Part shown: piece by piece, positions 50,561 through 62,246 of the stretch | How the letters are laid out: the number at the start of each line of letters is the position of its first letter | How positions within the stretch are numbered: the first letter of the stretch is position 1 | NCBI GenBank assembly: GCA_026874595.1 | Contig: CM049310.1 | Coordinates: forward strand, 38,817,558-38,881,557 | From: Sipunculus nudus | Taxonomy: Eukaryota > Annelida > Sipuncula > Golfingiida > Sipunculidae | Direction of reading: 5' to 3' | DNA length: 64,000 bases | Program-made: the position numbers and the translations under genes | Notes under the pieces: model-generated | Told to the model about the DNA's origin: nothing | Databases searched by the model: none | Seen by the model: only the letters and a program-made list of their open reading frames with translations

Positions 50561-53070
50561 TGAAAATTTGTTACCTAACATTTTCCATTAGTTCATATCC
50601 TGTTTATGCTAAATCAGTAATTTTTGCAATTTGGGCATCAAATTCCTACGGAAATACATCCCCGTCTACACTACATACCTCGACACGGGTATTTTAACAC
50701 TACGGAAGCGGATGGGAGGGGGGGGGGGGACAGGACCCTTTGTGGCTCCGCCCCTGCCATATTGTCAACGGTCATGCGCTGCGCTCTTTGACCAGGGGCG
50801 GACTCGGCAAGCAAAACAGGCCAGAGAAATGTAGGTACGCGCGGCACAAATTTACTACCATCGGCCTACATGCATCACTATTTAGATCATACCATCGGCC
50901 TACATGCATCAAGTTACAGGTGTTGCCTTTTTGTTCGCGCGAGTTTCATATTCGCGAAAGAGAAATCATCGGGAAAATAAAACCCTTGTGAACAAGAGGC
51001 CCCTTCATCGAAGAGAAGTTGTAAAGCAAAATATTGATATATTAAGAATGATAGATCTTGTAGGTTTCCATGCAGTAAATCATCAAAGACTACTGTAATA
51101 AATAATCTCGTTTCTTTCCAATAATGTGCCGATAATAAAACAGCATTTCTATACTTGTTTCTTTACTTTTTTGCTATAAGTCGTCGTCCAATTTTTCGAT
51201 TTCTGTACATATTATTTAATATAAGTAATTTATATAAGTTATATTGGATATATTCTGTGTAGTATAACACTTTCGGCAGATCGCGAAAATGGAACCCTCG
51301 CGAAACACTGATAATGTGAAAATCGATTAATTTTAACCCCGCGAATATGAAACCAACCACAGTATTTATTTACTCCATCGGCCAATCGGGAAACTTCCTT
51401 AATATCAGCCCGTCCTTTTCTAACAACTATTAATAACGTAAACGGAAAGCCCCTAACTTACCTAATTTGCAATGAATAACGCCCTCTAAATATGTATAAT
51501 CATGTGACCGTGCTGCATTTTATGAAAACTACTTTTGAATGATCATATTGCTTTTTGCATCTTCAAAAATTTCGAAATTCATATATAATCAACCCGTATG
51601 TATTATTGATTTGAACTCCTAAATGCTTTGTAATATCATGATTTATAAAAGCCTGAAATCACACAAAATGCACCCTGCATGTGTCCCTGTGTTCTTAAAA
51701 CAGTCACATGAAAATGCACACTTTTACACTTTCCGCAACATCTTGAGTAATGTAGTGCTATAATTCCTATTGTGCCTGTTGATTTCCTACATTGCAGATA
51801 GAATTTATGTTAATATGACCTTATCACTTGTAAAGAAAAATTGCAATCCTTCACTAGATCTTTAAAAAAATTTACTTATGAAATTAAATTGCTAACAAAA
51901 TCATACTTTTACATTGACTTAGCCTTGAATTAAACCATTTGTTCATAGTTTTTCTACAATTAGCTAAAGAGAAAGCATTTTAATCCCCACATCTTATTGT
52001 TTACCTAAAATTCCTGGAGTGGAATACATTGAGCGTACGACCCTGTACTAGGCTGTTCTAGATTCATTACATCATGCTTACCGTTGATTCGTTTAAATCG
52101 GGCCGCCAGGTAATACGTGGGTTATATAGGAGCCGACCCTTTGTTGGGTGCATTATTTCTCATACAATTCCTCACATATTGATTTTGTTACGGTTGATGT
52201 ACTTTATAAATATAAGAAAAGATGTCAAAGTAAGCGGGCGAGACGGACATCAGCTGCGATTTTTTAAACACCATTTCCCTTAGCAAGTAGCAAGGCCATG
52301 AGGGAGCTGTAAGCTGGGGGTTATACTTCACACTTGAGACCACATGTGCATTTACGGGAACTTCGTTTAAAAACATGTTTTGGTGTTTTTTTAACTTATT
52401 TTGTCTTATTTTCTCTTATACTCTTAATAAATGAATCTTTTTACGTGTTAGCCTGTCCTTCTTTAGTGTTTCCAGGCGGATATTACATGATACCACAATA
52501 TATATATATATATATTTATATAGGCCTCTCCATGACACCACGTGCCTATACACGCGGTGACGCCCGTGGTTCACCTAATCTTCCCTATGCGTCACGAACG
52601 AGCCACATGACTCTCTGCATGTATCGTGCATGGTTATGGTGAGAATTATATTATAATGGTTCTGGGAAAACATATAAATCAAAATCAACATGTAAACTTA
52701 TCAGATCAGTTAATTCTTACAGTTGTCATCGAACATGAAACAGAAAGAATAAGAGATAATCCTTTTCTAATTTTTGTCTGAATAAATAGACGGACAAATA
52801 AAAAATATGTTAAAACTTTTATACAAATAAATTGTTTGTAAATAATTATATAAATATACCTGTTTTAAGCATATGCAGTATGTGACATTGGTTTGCAAAT
52901 ACATTGTATACAACGTATAAATAAAACGTATAAGCACTCGAATCTGGACAGTTATTATTCCAAAGGGTTCAATACTATGGAGGTATGTATAACTCCACTA
53001 TTTAACAAAAGGAAGGTAATCAAGTTAATCATCCCCCTGCTATTCAAAGAATAAGAATTATATACTGGAA

Positions 53071-53073
<3 letters not shown>

Positions 53074-53143
<70 letters not shown>
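53074..53143. repeat. (TA)n microsatellite
   Basis: About 70 bases of TA repeat inside repeat C; copy 1 has only a short TA stretch at about 16882-16906. Confidence 0.95.
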
Positions 53144-53146
<3 letters not shown>

Positions 53147-53243
53147 GATAAAATGTGGTTTTTCAACATTTAATAGTTATCTTGTGTTTAGCGTTCTTCC
53201 CTCACCCTTTTAATCGTATTTGACGAATATTTAGCTGATGTAA

Positions 53244-53247
<4 letters not shown>

Positions 53248-53322
<75 letters not shown>
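53248..53322. repeat. (TA)n microsatellite
   Basis: About 75 bases of TA repeat, 105 bp beyond the previous tract, expanded only in this copy of repeat C. Confidence 0.95.
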
Positions 53323-53324
<2 letters not shown>

Positions 53325-54009
53325 CACTCCTTGCCGAGCATAAGACCGAACCATATATCGTTGCAGGGACAAGGTTTTAGGAAGGTTTTATCTTTGGTCT
53401 TTATCACGAGGTTCTCATTATTCTTTCGTTCTGTATATTTGATACAATTGTTAAATGCCGCCTGGTGAAACCCCTGGATCGTGGTTGGTAAAAAAAAAAA
53501 GCCGCAAACCAAGGAACATATAGTCGTGATGATAAGTGATTAAGCTGCTCATCAGGCATAAATGTGCTCTTGGTGTAGTCATTGTAATGATCGGCCAGAC
53601 ACAAATATTATACATAACTTGCACGGTGTTTAAAATAATCTTCGTTCAATTCATTAACGAGTTGTTACCATATAATCTGCACAGTTATAATTAGCCATAC
53701 TGTTTTACGAAAATAGAAGGATAAATTTGATGTTGCCGGATATTTTAATAAAATCTCTGTCTTTCTATTCTTGAACGCTATTATTACTTTATGTCTTACA
53801 TACTTGAGATTAGCCATTATGTGTTATCAATACAGAATAGATTAATTCGGTACATTGAATGATTCCGAAAAGTCTGAACTCCATCGATTGGGACATTACA
53901 TGATTAATTATCACCAGGTATATTACGAGCTAAGTTTTGATACCAAAATAAGGAAAATTGAACAAAATGATTAACTATCCAAGAACGAACTATTCCTTGA
54001 AAAAAAACG

Positions 54010-55264
54010 CCTTAGTCATAGGTCACAGATTTGCACCTGATATTTATCTTTGACGTTGACCTTATTCCCAAGGTCACACACTCCCTAGCCAATCTCCAAT
54101 TATCGCTCAGTTACTGTGGTCGGGGGCAGGCTTTTAGTAATCGCTTGTGGATTGCATACATTTAGTTTCTATAGGTATTTGTACATGTGCGGTAACATAC
54201 CTAAGGAAAATAACGTGGATTATATGACATCATAATCATAGGTCTATTAAATAAATATTCAGAAATGATCAAATTATGGATTTTTGGCACTTCCAAATTC
54301 CAACCAACGTGGACCAGTCTGTTTGATTGTCACTTTCACACCAGGCGCAGCAATCTTGCCAAACGTGTTGCATTCAATGAACCGCAATAAATGACGTCTC
54401 AAAGAATACTGATGTCACAGTGCCATGCTGTTTGCTGCGGAGCTGTCTGGCTTAGATACCAATCAATATTATGGTGGACACCAAATGTTTTGTGATTGGA
54501 GGTAGAACATACAGCCTGTATAGGGCGTTTGACATCGATTTTACTATTCCATATTAGAAGCAGAAATCTGTCCTGAAAATTCATGGCAAAACCCGCATTA
54601 GGAAAACGGACCATGAAAGTCAAGAAGGCTTGATAGTAATATATCCATAATACATGATTACCTTCGTTTTTATTCATAAGAGAGATCACCAATCCAGTCC
54701 AAAAGAAAAAAGGACAAAAAAAATAAGCAAAATGAGTCTTATCACATTTCATCATAACTTTATTATATAAATAAAGTTTTAATTGATAAATTAAAGTGCG
54801 TTCTTTCTGTGACAATCTGTATCAATGAACAGTCATATACAATCGTTGCACGGTATATGCTGTCTTCATTCATGTTTTGTAAATACAACAGCTGCTACGT
54901 GAACCATTAAATCATTCGTTTTGGCCTTTTATACCCTAATCTCTATACAGTGTTTTTGTCAAAATCTCTGTCTCATTTTTATTGATACACGTGACATTTG
55001 GCACAGCTTAGTACTGCCATCTCAGTCAAGCAGAACTCACATCTGACACGGCCACCATGGCTTACCGCATGGCATTCGTTTTTTTCTGCAGATTCTGTTA
55101 GAAGCCAATTCTTCAGCAGCAGAAAACCCGACATCCATAAACATTGAATGCGTGGACCGAGTCAATCTGTACATGGCTTTGCAAACGAAGTATTTTCATT
55201 AACAAAAGATGATGAACAGACGGACACAAGCCACAACGCTACAAAGCATGTCCACCACTGTATA
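54010..55264. other. Extra DNA inside repeat C copy 2
   Basis: Left part of a 1.75-kb stretch missing from copy 1. A minus-strand frame at 54399-54815 (with FPNAGFAMNFQDRFLLLIWN) is open for 138 codons but not recognised and has no clear exon borders. The right part contains the coding-like segment at 55264-55554. Confidence 0.4.
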
Positions 55265-55554
55265 TGGGGCTGCTTCGCGGATTCATTGCCAGGGCGACCA
55301 GTAAACTGGACCAGCCATCTGTGCAAGAGAACGCCACGCACCGAGACGTCATTATACAGTCAAAGGTTGATGCAGAAAGTATCATCAGAAAGCTCGGTGA
55401 AGTGGTATAGCGATTAGAACATCAAGAAACAATGACAATAAGAAGTATTAACGATATCAAAGCCCAGATATTCAATGCCGTAGCCCCCGGACGACCAGAC
55501 GACACGCTGACCATGAGAACGTTCAATGATACCATGGACCATATATGTAGATAA
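55264..55554 (+). pseudogene. Coding-like segment with one internal stop, unrecognised
   Basis: Reads from an ATG as MGLLRGFIARATSKLDQPSV, then (after a span with no stop) IIRKLGEVV, TAG at 55408-55410, and continues in the same frame as RLEHQETMTIRSIND and IFNAVAPGRPDDTL to TAA at 55552-55554. Composition (charged, few AT-rich codons) looks coding on both sides of the stop. It may be an exon or processed copy of a host gene or element. I do not recognise the family. Confidence 0.3.
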
Positions 55555-55762
55555 ACTACTGAGAATAGTTAGGGAAGTAGATGAACTACTGGAAGAGATC
55601 GAAACAAGCGAGAAATCTGCCAATTTCTCTAATTTCGCTAACGACGAAGCCTTGTCAATCCCAAACACAGAGGCTACCTTGTCGACGGGTATGTTACCTT
55701 TCATATCACAAAATATAGTAAAGGATTCAAACAGTTATCAAAACTGAGGAATATTTTGTCAA

Positions 55763-55766
<4 letters not shown>

Positions 55767-55811
<45 letters not shown>
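55767..55811. repeat. (TA)n microsatellite
   Basis: TA tract where homology with repeat C copy 1 resumes (17855-17904 there). Confidence 0.95.
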
Positions 55812-55814
<3 letters not shown>

Positions 55815-56090
55815 GGATTGTAGTATAAAGAAGCCCTTTATTATTTAGTTCAAAATCTGATCATTAATATGTACTGAGTGCAACGTCTTATGCATACTTT
55901 ATATCTAAAGCATTGTGTTCAAATCAGCTCTGTTCTTTAAGATAAATACCGATTTGTATGTGAATTCAGGAATTAAAAATTAATACATTCGAATGATATA
56001 TTTAAATTCAGTAAAAATTGAATGGCCATGATTGTGATTATTTAGATATGATGGTAGATATTATTTATGAACACAAGAGGGATACTTTTG

Positions 56091-56260
56091 ATCTTTTTAG
56101 TACTACACTGTGCGGAACAGAGTGATTGAGAAAAGTGATATTAATATTGATATGACGGGGCTCGTTAGGTACGCAATCTTTTTAGCACTACACTGTGCGG
56201 AACAGAGTGATTGAGAAAAGTAATATTAATATTGATATGACGGGGCTCATGAGGTACACG
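56091..56260. repeat. Two-copy tandem repeat, period 85 bp
   Basis: ATCTTTTTAGTACTACACTG at 56091 recurs at 56176 with few changes. Each unit contains CACTGTGCGGAACAGAGTG and ends GATATGACGGGGCTC. Confidence 0.9.
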
Positions 56261-56732
56261 TGACGTGGTCAAGAGGCACATACGTGCGAGGCACAGCATC
56301 AAGCTGGTGCAGTGACGTGACGTGCAAACTTAATTTTAAAATATGATTAAGTACATAACTAAACTAAGGGACGTGCTGTCCTCCTCAAGTTCGAATGCCT
56401 TAACCATATCTAGTACGATATACTGGCTTGCACAAGACCATAAAGGTCCTCAATTAGGGCCGCACAATCGCTAGTTCTTCCAAATGACAGGCCTTGGGAC
56501 ATATTGGATGTCAGACTTGATTGAAATTTATTACCAAAAATAATCTAAAAGAGACCAAATTTCAGAATAATCATAATATTTTCCCTAACATTATACGGAA
56601 AAGTTTTTGAAATATTTGCTTGTCAGCCATATTGACCTCAATAGGAGCCTGAAATTTGAAAGCACTGATCCCCTCATTGCGTTCTGTCTAAGTTATATTA
56701 AATATTTTGTCAAAAGAAAATCATTGATTACA

Positions 56733-56980
56733 GATTGAGCGCCTGATCCATGCTTTTGTCACTACCAAGTTAGATTATAGAAATGCTTGACTTCTCGGGT
56801 ATCCGTCCTCATTAATTCAGAGGCTTCAGCGAGTTCAGAACAGCGGAGCCCGAACACTATAAGTGGACGTGACAAGTATAATCATATCACACCTGTATTG
56901 CGGGAGCTGCACTGACTCCTTACGAGTCATCGCATTTAATTTAAGCCCATACTACTTATCGAGACCAAACATCGCAGCGG
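56733..56980 (+). pseudogene. Reverse transcriptase C-terminal relic
   Basis: Reads ERLIHAFVTTKLDYRNA, a stop, LLGYPSSLIQRLQRVQNSGAR and then, with frameshifts, an LRELH-like region. This is the post-palm part of a CR1/jockey-type LINE polymerase. Its polarity is opposite to the neighbouring 57010-57425 fragment. Confidence 0.7.
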
Positions 56981-57009
56981 CTTGGTAATATGTAAATAGC
57001 ATCACCACT

Positions 57010-57425
57010 GTTTCATCATCGTTCATTTTCAAGCTGTTGTTGGCCATCCACTTACGTATTAAACATATATGTGATGTTATTGCTGAGGTGCTCAGGCCTG
57101 AAAATCAATACAAAGTAGAATCATCAGCATACATATTGTAAAAACCATGCTAAAGTACCTATAAGGGAGCAGTGTAAAGAGTAAAGAAGACAGGTCCCAA
57201 GACGGAGCCCTGGGGCAAACCAAAGTCAAATATTTTTTACTTAAACTTAATCCTTTCAATCTGGACTGACTGGCTACGTTTACAAAGATTTGATGCGAAC
57301 CATTCTAGGGCCGTGCCTGTAACTCCCATAGACCGAAGTGTATCAAGCAAGGTCTCATGACTGACCGTATCAAGGGCAGCTGACAAGTCGTTCACAATTA
57401 AGCCTTTCTCGGTGGCCAGATGCAT
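57010..57425 (-). pseudogene. Reverse transcriptase palm relic
   Basis: The minus strand reads LIVNDLSAALDTVSHETLLD (motif A; the usual LDLSAAFD is changed), GVTGTALEWF, then in shifted frames LPQGSVLGPVFF, MYADDSTLY (motif C) and WMANNSLKMNDDE. It is the region that would precede the 56733-56980 piece in an intact element, but it is inverted relative to it. Stops and shifts make it inactive. Confidence 0.75.
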
Positions 57426-57675
57426 ATCGTGCGGTTAATAAATCACTGTCTCAAACGTCGATCTCCGTGACCCTTATAAAAATCGCGAGGGCATTAAACC
57501 AGTTGTTCACAAGCCTTTCTCTGTGACCGTCATATCTATCGTGCTTCAGACGTGCCTTTCGTGCGGTACGCGTAAACTATGCAGTCGTATGTCAAGGAAT
57601 GTTCCATGCTAATGTATACTGTAAATATAGCACTGTAATTAAGTTTAGTCAACAGAATTCTTTCATTATCTCCAG

Positions 57676-57885
57676 TTCCGCCGCATGCTACTGAACCAGC
57701 GTCACTTGTCATAACTGAGGACCGACCTGTGCCACATGTCACAACTGAGGACCGACTTGTGCCACATGTCACAACAGAGGACCGACTTGGGCCGACTATC
57801 ACGAGGTACACACGATCGATACAACGTGCCACAACTCAACCCATCCGCAGGGTTCCACCTACCACCACTGGACTGAGAGAACAAG
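57676..57885 (+). CDS. Candidate exon, Thr/Pro-rich with 10-residue repeats
   Basis: A strong 3' splice signal (TTCTTTCATTATCTCCAG) ends at 57675, and a donor (ACAAGGTAGG) follows 57885. Between them a 210-nt frame is open and begins and ends in phase 1. It contains three 30-bp direct repeats (57711-57800), which keep the frame and encode TEDRLVPHVT-like decapeptides, then a basic Thr/Pro segment (YTRSIQRATTQPIRR). It could be a linker exon of a secreted or mucin-like protein, or the tail of a retroelement polyprotein. No domain is recognisable and no partner exon was found. Confidence 0.35.
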
Positions 57886-58300
57886 GTAGGACTAACAGTC
57901 ATCAGGTTTTACTCATACTAATATGATGACACTTATCCTGCTGCCTGGCTCTGCGCATTTTGACAAGATCTACAGGAACATTTTAATCATTTGGTTCATT
58001 TTCAAACTGCGAAAGTTTCCGTTTTGTAAACCCTAAAAACGTAGGGCCACTAAACCGACAATCACCTAGATCACATATCACTAGATGCCGCTTTCCGACT
58101 AGGACGTAGGTCAGACCGGCTCTGTCAATTTGTTGTTATATACTTAACAGCGGGCGAATATGAGCATGAATAGCGTTACATATGTACGGTAAGGTACAAC
58201 ATTCAATCTGTGAGCAATTATTCAGATGCGGGGGTTTATTTAATATTGTATTAATACCTGAAGTTTAAACAACAGCAAAATAGTAAAAGGTCAAGGTTTT

Positions 58301-59278
58301 ATGGAATTGCTTCAGGGTTTGAAATATTTTCGACAGATGGCTACAGGTTCTGAAGGTGTAGAAACAAAAGGAGAAAAGAAAAGGGGCCCTTGTGAATCAT
58401 TAGACGATAGTTCTATCACATACCAAGATAAAAAACACTTGGACACAGTATTTAGTGACCTAGAGTCGTCGGATGATTACCCCTTAGCAAATCTCTGTAC
58501 AAAAGATAAAATGTCAGGCGGCAAATCTCCCATTACTGTTGAAAACTCGGAACAATTTACCCTTTTCTTGGCAGCAGCGCTAAGCTCTGAAAACATAAAA
58601 GGTGCTCTAAAGGTTATCATAGATGCAGCGGTAGATAAAAAATTAAAAACCTATGAAAATAAATTAGAAAGTCTAACAAGGGAAGTGACCAGCCTGACAC
58701 ACACAGTTGTCCAATTACAACAAGAGTTAGGCAACCAACAACAGTACCCGAAGCGCAACTCAGTACGAATAACCAACACTTGGACAGAAGAAAAGGACGA
58801 GAATACAGACAAGATATTGATGGACATGGCAAAACAGATGATGGGGATTGACATTACAGAGCTTGAGATAGAAAGATCACATCGAGTTGGTAGAGCCCTG
58901 CCCTCGGGCAAGCCAAGGCCAATACTTGTAAAGCTGGTCTCTCACAAAACAGAGGCAAAGATTATGCATGGCAAGGCACGTTTAAAATTGGCCGGCGAAG
59001 CGTCCAGGGACCTGTCAATAAACGAAGACCTCACACACTCCCGAGTCACAAAGTTTAAAGCAGCCCGAGACATGAAAAGGGAACATTACATAAGAGACTG
59101 TTGGACAAATGACGGGATGGTGTTTATTAGGGACAGTTACGGAGAAATCCTCAGGTTCACAAGCCAAACAAAATTTAATGCATGGTTGGACGGGCTCAAG
59201 AACCGTCCAAGGAAAGCGTATTCGGCCTCTGTGTGCCAGGAGTCCACGATTACATCAACTCCGAAAGACACAAATTAA
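58301..59278 (+). CDS. LINE ORF1 protein (L1/Tx1-type), uninterrupted
   Basis: RNA-binding chaperone of a LINE, 325 codons with no stop. It has an N-terminal charged region; a predicted coiled coil (about residues 105-148, LESLTREVTSLTHTVVQLQQ); an RRM-like domain with KRNSVRI, IERSHRVGR and PILVKL; and a C-terminal domain with DLSINEDLT, CWTNDGMVFI and LRFTSQ. An alternative start is the in-frame ATG at 58337. It lies about 0.7 kb before a broken ORF2. It is diverged from the ORF1 at 41789-42637 but has the same layout. A full-length frame in a dead element suggests recent insertion or chance preservation. Confidence 0.8.
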   Translation: MELLQGLKYFRQMATGSEGVETKGEKKRGPCESLDDSSITYQDKKHLDTVFSDLESSDDYPLANLCTKDKMSGGKSPITVENSEQFTLFLAAALSSENIKGALKVIIDAAVDKKLKTYENKLESLTREVTSLTHTVVQLQQELGNQQQYPKRNSVRITNTWTEEKDENTDKILMDMAKQMMGIDITELEIERSHRVGRALPSGKPRPILVKLVSHKTEAKIMHGKARLKLAGEASRDLSINEDLTHSRVTKFKAARDMKREHYIRDCWTNDGMVFIRDSYGEILRFTSQTKFNAWLDGLKNRPRKAYSASVCQESTITSTPKDTN

Positions 59279-59993
59279 AGGGGTGTCCCAGAACTGATGC
59301 GAATCATTAAAATAAAAATGCAAAAGTACGAATAAATAAAAGTGTACAGATTTATGTGCCTATTATTGTGCTGTAAATGGTTAAGTTTAAAATAGTACGT
59401 TTATGGTGCAACAGAAAGCATACGCATCTGCGTATAGATGTGTTTCTGTGTAAACATTTACTGTACAAGCACGAACATGACACACAATGTATGTAATTGT
59501 TGCTTTGATGGCAATTACTCACATATGAATTATTTAATTTGAGATTTATGGACTTTAATCATGTTCTCCGAGAAGTAATATCCCCACATGCCGGGAGCTT
59601 TTATTGTTGAAGAGCCGGTCTCAAAGTCTTTATCACCTCTCTGATGTATCGAATATTTCAATATTATAGTCATGTCTAGGATTGGCTGGACGGAAATCTC
59701 TGTAATTGCATTTTCGATTATTGTATCAATGTATTTCACATTAGGTGCAGATACACTTTTTCAGAATACACGTCAGCGAGACAGTCGGAATGCGCCAACT
59801 TTAATAATTATAACTACCACACCCCAGTTTAATATATATTTAGACATGAAAATTAATTTAAATTCAATGCATTTAAACAATGTAGCAATTAACATTACTT
59901 CACAAAATAAAACATATAAACATAGTCGGAATAGGAAACAATAGTTAGGTGTCTTGAAAATAATATACACGCTGCATACATACTTATACTTGC

Positions 59994-61253
59994 ATGCCAC
60001 GTTTTCAAGTTATTACATTAAATGTGAAGGGGCTAAGGAATAAAAGAAAAAGAAAGGAAAAGTTTCAATGGTTATTAGATAAAAAAGGTAAAGAAAGTGT
60101 AATCTTTTTACCAGAGACTCACGTTACTTCAGATATTCGGCAACAATGGACAGAATAATGGGACGGCTTATGTTTCTTTTCTTGCGGGTACACCCCTCGC
60201 ACGAGGAGTTGTTACACTTATTGGCAGCATGGTGGGATTTAAAGATATTTATCTCAAATTGATGACTTCGGTATATATATAATTTTAAGGGCGATAATAC
60301 AAGGGTTAGAATTTCTTATAATCAGTACTTATGTACCAAACATAGAGCCTGATCAAATAGATTTTTTTTACGAAAATACATGAAAAAATCAAGAGCATGC
60401 AACCGGACAATGAATCACATATAATCTTGGGTGGGGATTTCAACTTTTGTTTTTCACAACAAGACGCCGATGGAGGAGGCGACAGACCTAAACATTAGAC
60501 AATACAAAAGGTAAAACAAATCATGTATGAGATTGATTTAATTGACAAGTGGAGAATTAGAAACCCTAATGCTCGTCAATATACTTGGAGGTCAAAAACG
60601 CCCCTGCGTCAACGCAGACTGGATATGATACCCATGTCTAATGATTTAAATTCTCGCATTAATATGTATGTGTAATACCAGCTATATCTACTGATCATTC
60701 TGCAGTTACATGTACTGTAGGGTCTGTGCTTAATGCTAAACGTGACCCATCACACTGGAAATTTAATAACTCTTTGTTAAATGATGAAGATTATAAGAAG
60801 CTTATAAAAGACAGTGTAATCAAGCTTCCTGAAACGGATTAAGATACTATGGATGAAAAAGGTTGGTGGGAATATTTGAAATATAAAATAAGGGAAATAA
60901 CAATTGAATACTCAAAGAGGAAACAGACGAAAAATAGAAAGAAATTAGATACCTTAGATCAAAATTTTGCGAAAGCGGGAAGGAATCTACGAAAAGATAC
61001 ACCTACGAGTCTGACGACATATGAACAGCGGAGAAAAAAAAAGAACAGTTTTACGAGCAGTATATAGAAGGATTAATAGTGCGATCACGTGTTGATTGGT
61101 ATAAACAAGGAGAACGAAGTACAAAATATTTCCTGAATAAAATATTTTGATGATTTAAAGGTATCAGTGTTGCCAGGAAATGAGTTTAATATATGTGAAA
61201 GTGAATTGAATCAACAACTGTCGAATAATAAGTATACACAAATAGGAGGTGGA

Positions 61254-61322
<69 letters not shown>

Positions 61323-62167
61323 TAGATGAGTTGGGGATAAATATGTGTATCATGTATTGCATAAAGATGGACGAAAAAAGGCATTTTCAGATGCTATATG
61401 TGAAAATGCTGCATATACAATTTATTTTATTCACTGGAGAGGATTACTGGAGGCCATTCCGCAAAAATGGAAAGAACTGTTGAGGAACCAAAAATACTTG
61501 CGATGAAACAGAGTTTGAAAACATTTTCTCTGGAGGGAAAATTCAGTTAATGCTGCAAATGTAAATTTCAAACGGATCTACTCACGAATAATTAAGGACA
61601 AAGTTGAAGAACCAGTGAATAAAATAAGTTGCAAAGGGAATCTTGATTTGAATAGTGTTCGTTGGAAAAAAGCTGTAATAAATGATAATGAAACTACTTT
61701 GGATGTGTACTTAAGACAGTTTCAATTCAAAATCCTACATAAAATATTAACCGTCAATGATAAATTGTATACATGGAGACTGATGGACACTTACAGATGT
61801 TCATACTGTTTAATGGATAAAGAATCAGTTGTCCATTTGTTCTGTGAATGTTTAACGGTTAAATCTCTTCACTTTTACATTATAAATTGGGCGCATCGGG
61901 CTGGCATTTATATATACACCTGAAACTGTGTATATGGGTTGCCCGGATGATACGCCGTTTAAACAGCTTGTTGATTTCCTGTTATCAATTTATAAGTTTA
62001 TCATATTTAGTCAATGTAAGCAGGGCAATATCCCTTCACTGTCAACATTCCTTGCGCATGTAAAGCAAAATGAAAAGACGGAACGTAAAATAGCAGAAAA
62101 GAATGAATTACTGGATAAGCTTCTTGAAAAATGGGGACAAATACTCGCCATTTTAAATAGTTCTTGA
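59994..62167 (+). pseudogene. L1/Tx1-like ORF2 relic: endonuclease and C-terminus, palm deleted
   Basis: Starts MPRFQVITLNVKGLRNK (APE-type endonuclease). Stops begin at about 60156, but the frame-shifted order continues with ILGGDFNF, NARQYTWR, RRLDMI and STDHSAV, the usual L1 endonuclease landmarks. It then has RSRVDWYKQGERSTKYFLN, the linker just before the reverse transcriptase. The palm (YRPISL, YADD) is absent: from about 61145 the sequence passes through a (TA)n tract to GLLEAIPQKWKELL and then the Cys/His C-terminus (CSYCLMDKESVVHLFCEC, 61615-61923) and its tail to 62167. About 1.2 kb or more is missing. Confidence 0.8.
61252..61316. repeat. (TA)n microsatellite at LINE deletion
   Basis: About 65 bases of TA repeat exactly where the reverse transcriptase core of the surrounding LINE is lost. 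Confidence 0.95.
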
Positions 62168-62246
62168 TTATTGTGAAGCCACATGAAGTGTTTTTGTTGC
62201 TACATCCGTTGTATTATTTACAATAAATGTCTTGAAATTTTTTTTT

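Larger units (their letters stand above)
50740..55950. repeat. Dispersed long repeat C, copy 2
   Basis: Counterpart of 14600-18070, collinear from GTGGCTCCGCCCCTGCC to about 54010 and again from about 55765 to 55950. The 1.75 kb between those points has no match in copy 1. It contains larger TA tracts (53074-53143 and 53248-53322) than copy 1. Confidence 0.8.
58301..62240 (+). mobile_element. L1/Tx1-like LINE lacking its reverse transcriptase core
   Basis: Intact ORF1 (58301-59278), then ORF2 remains (59994-62167), then a 3' region with ACAATAAATGTCTTG and a T-run (about 62221-62246). The ORF2 palm is missing next to a (TA)n tract. Confidence 0.75.

Noticed and set aside
14620..50810. Possible compensatory change in the CCGCCC ... 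GGGGCGG hairpin at the head of repeat C
   Set aside because: Copy 2 pairs perfectly, but copy 1 needs a bulge or wobble. Two sequences cannot show covariation.
57729..57926. Treating the whole 65-codon plus-strand frame as a small gene
   Set aside because: Its ATG is internal to the repeat region and the frame runs past a good splice donor, so an exon model at 57676-57885 fits better.
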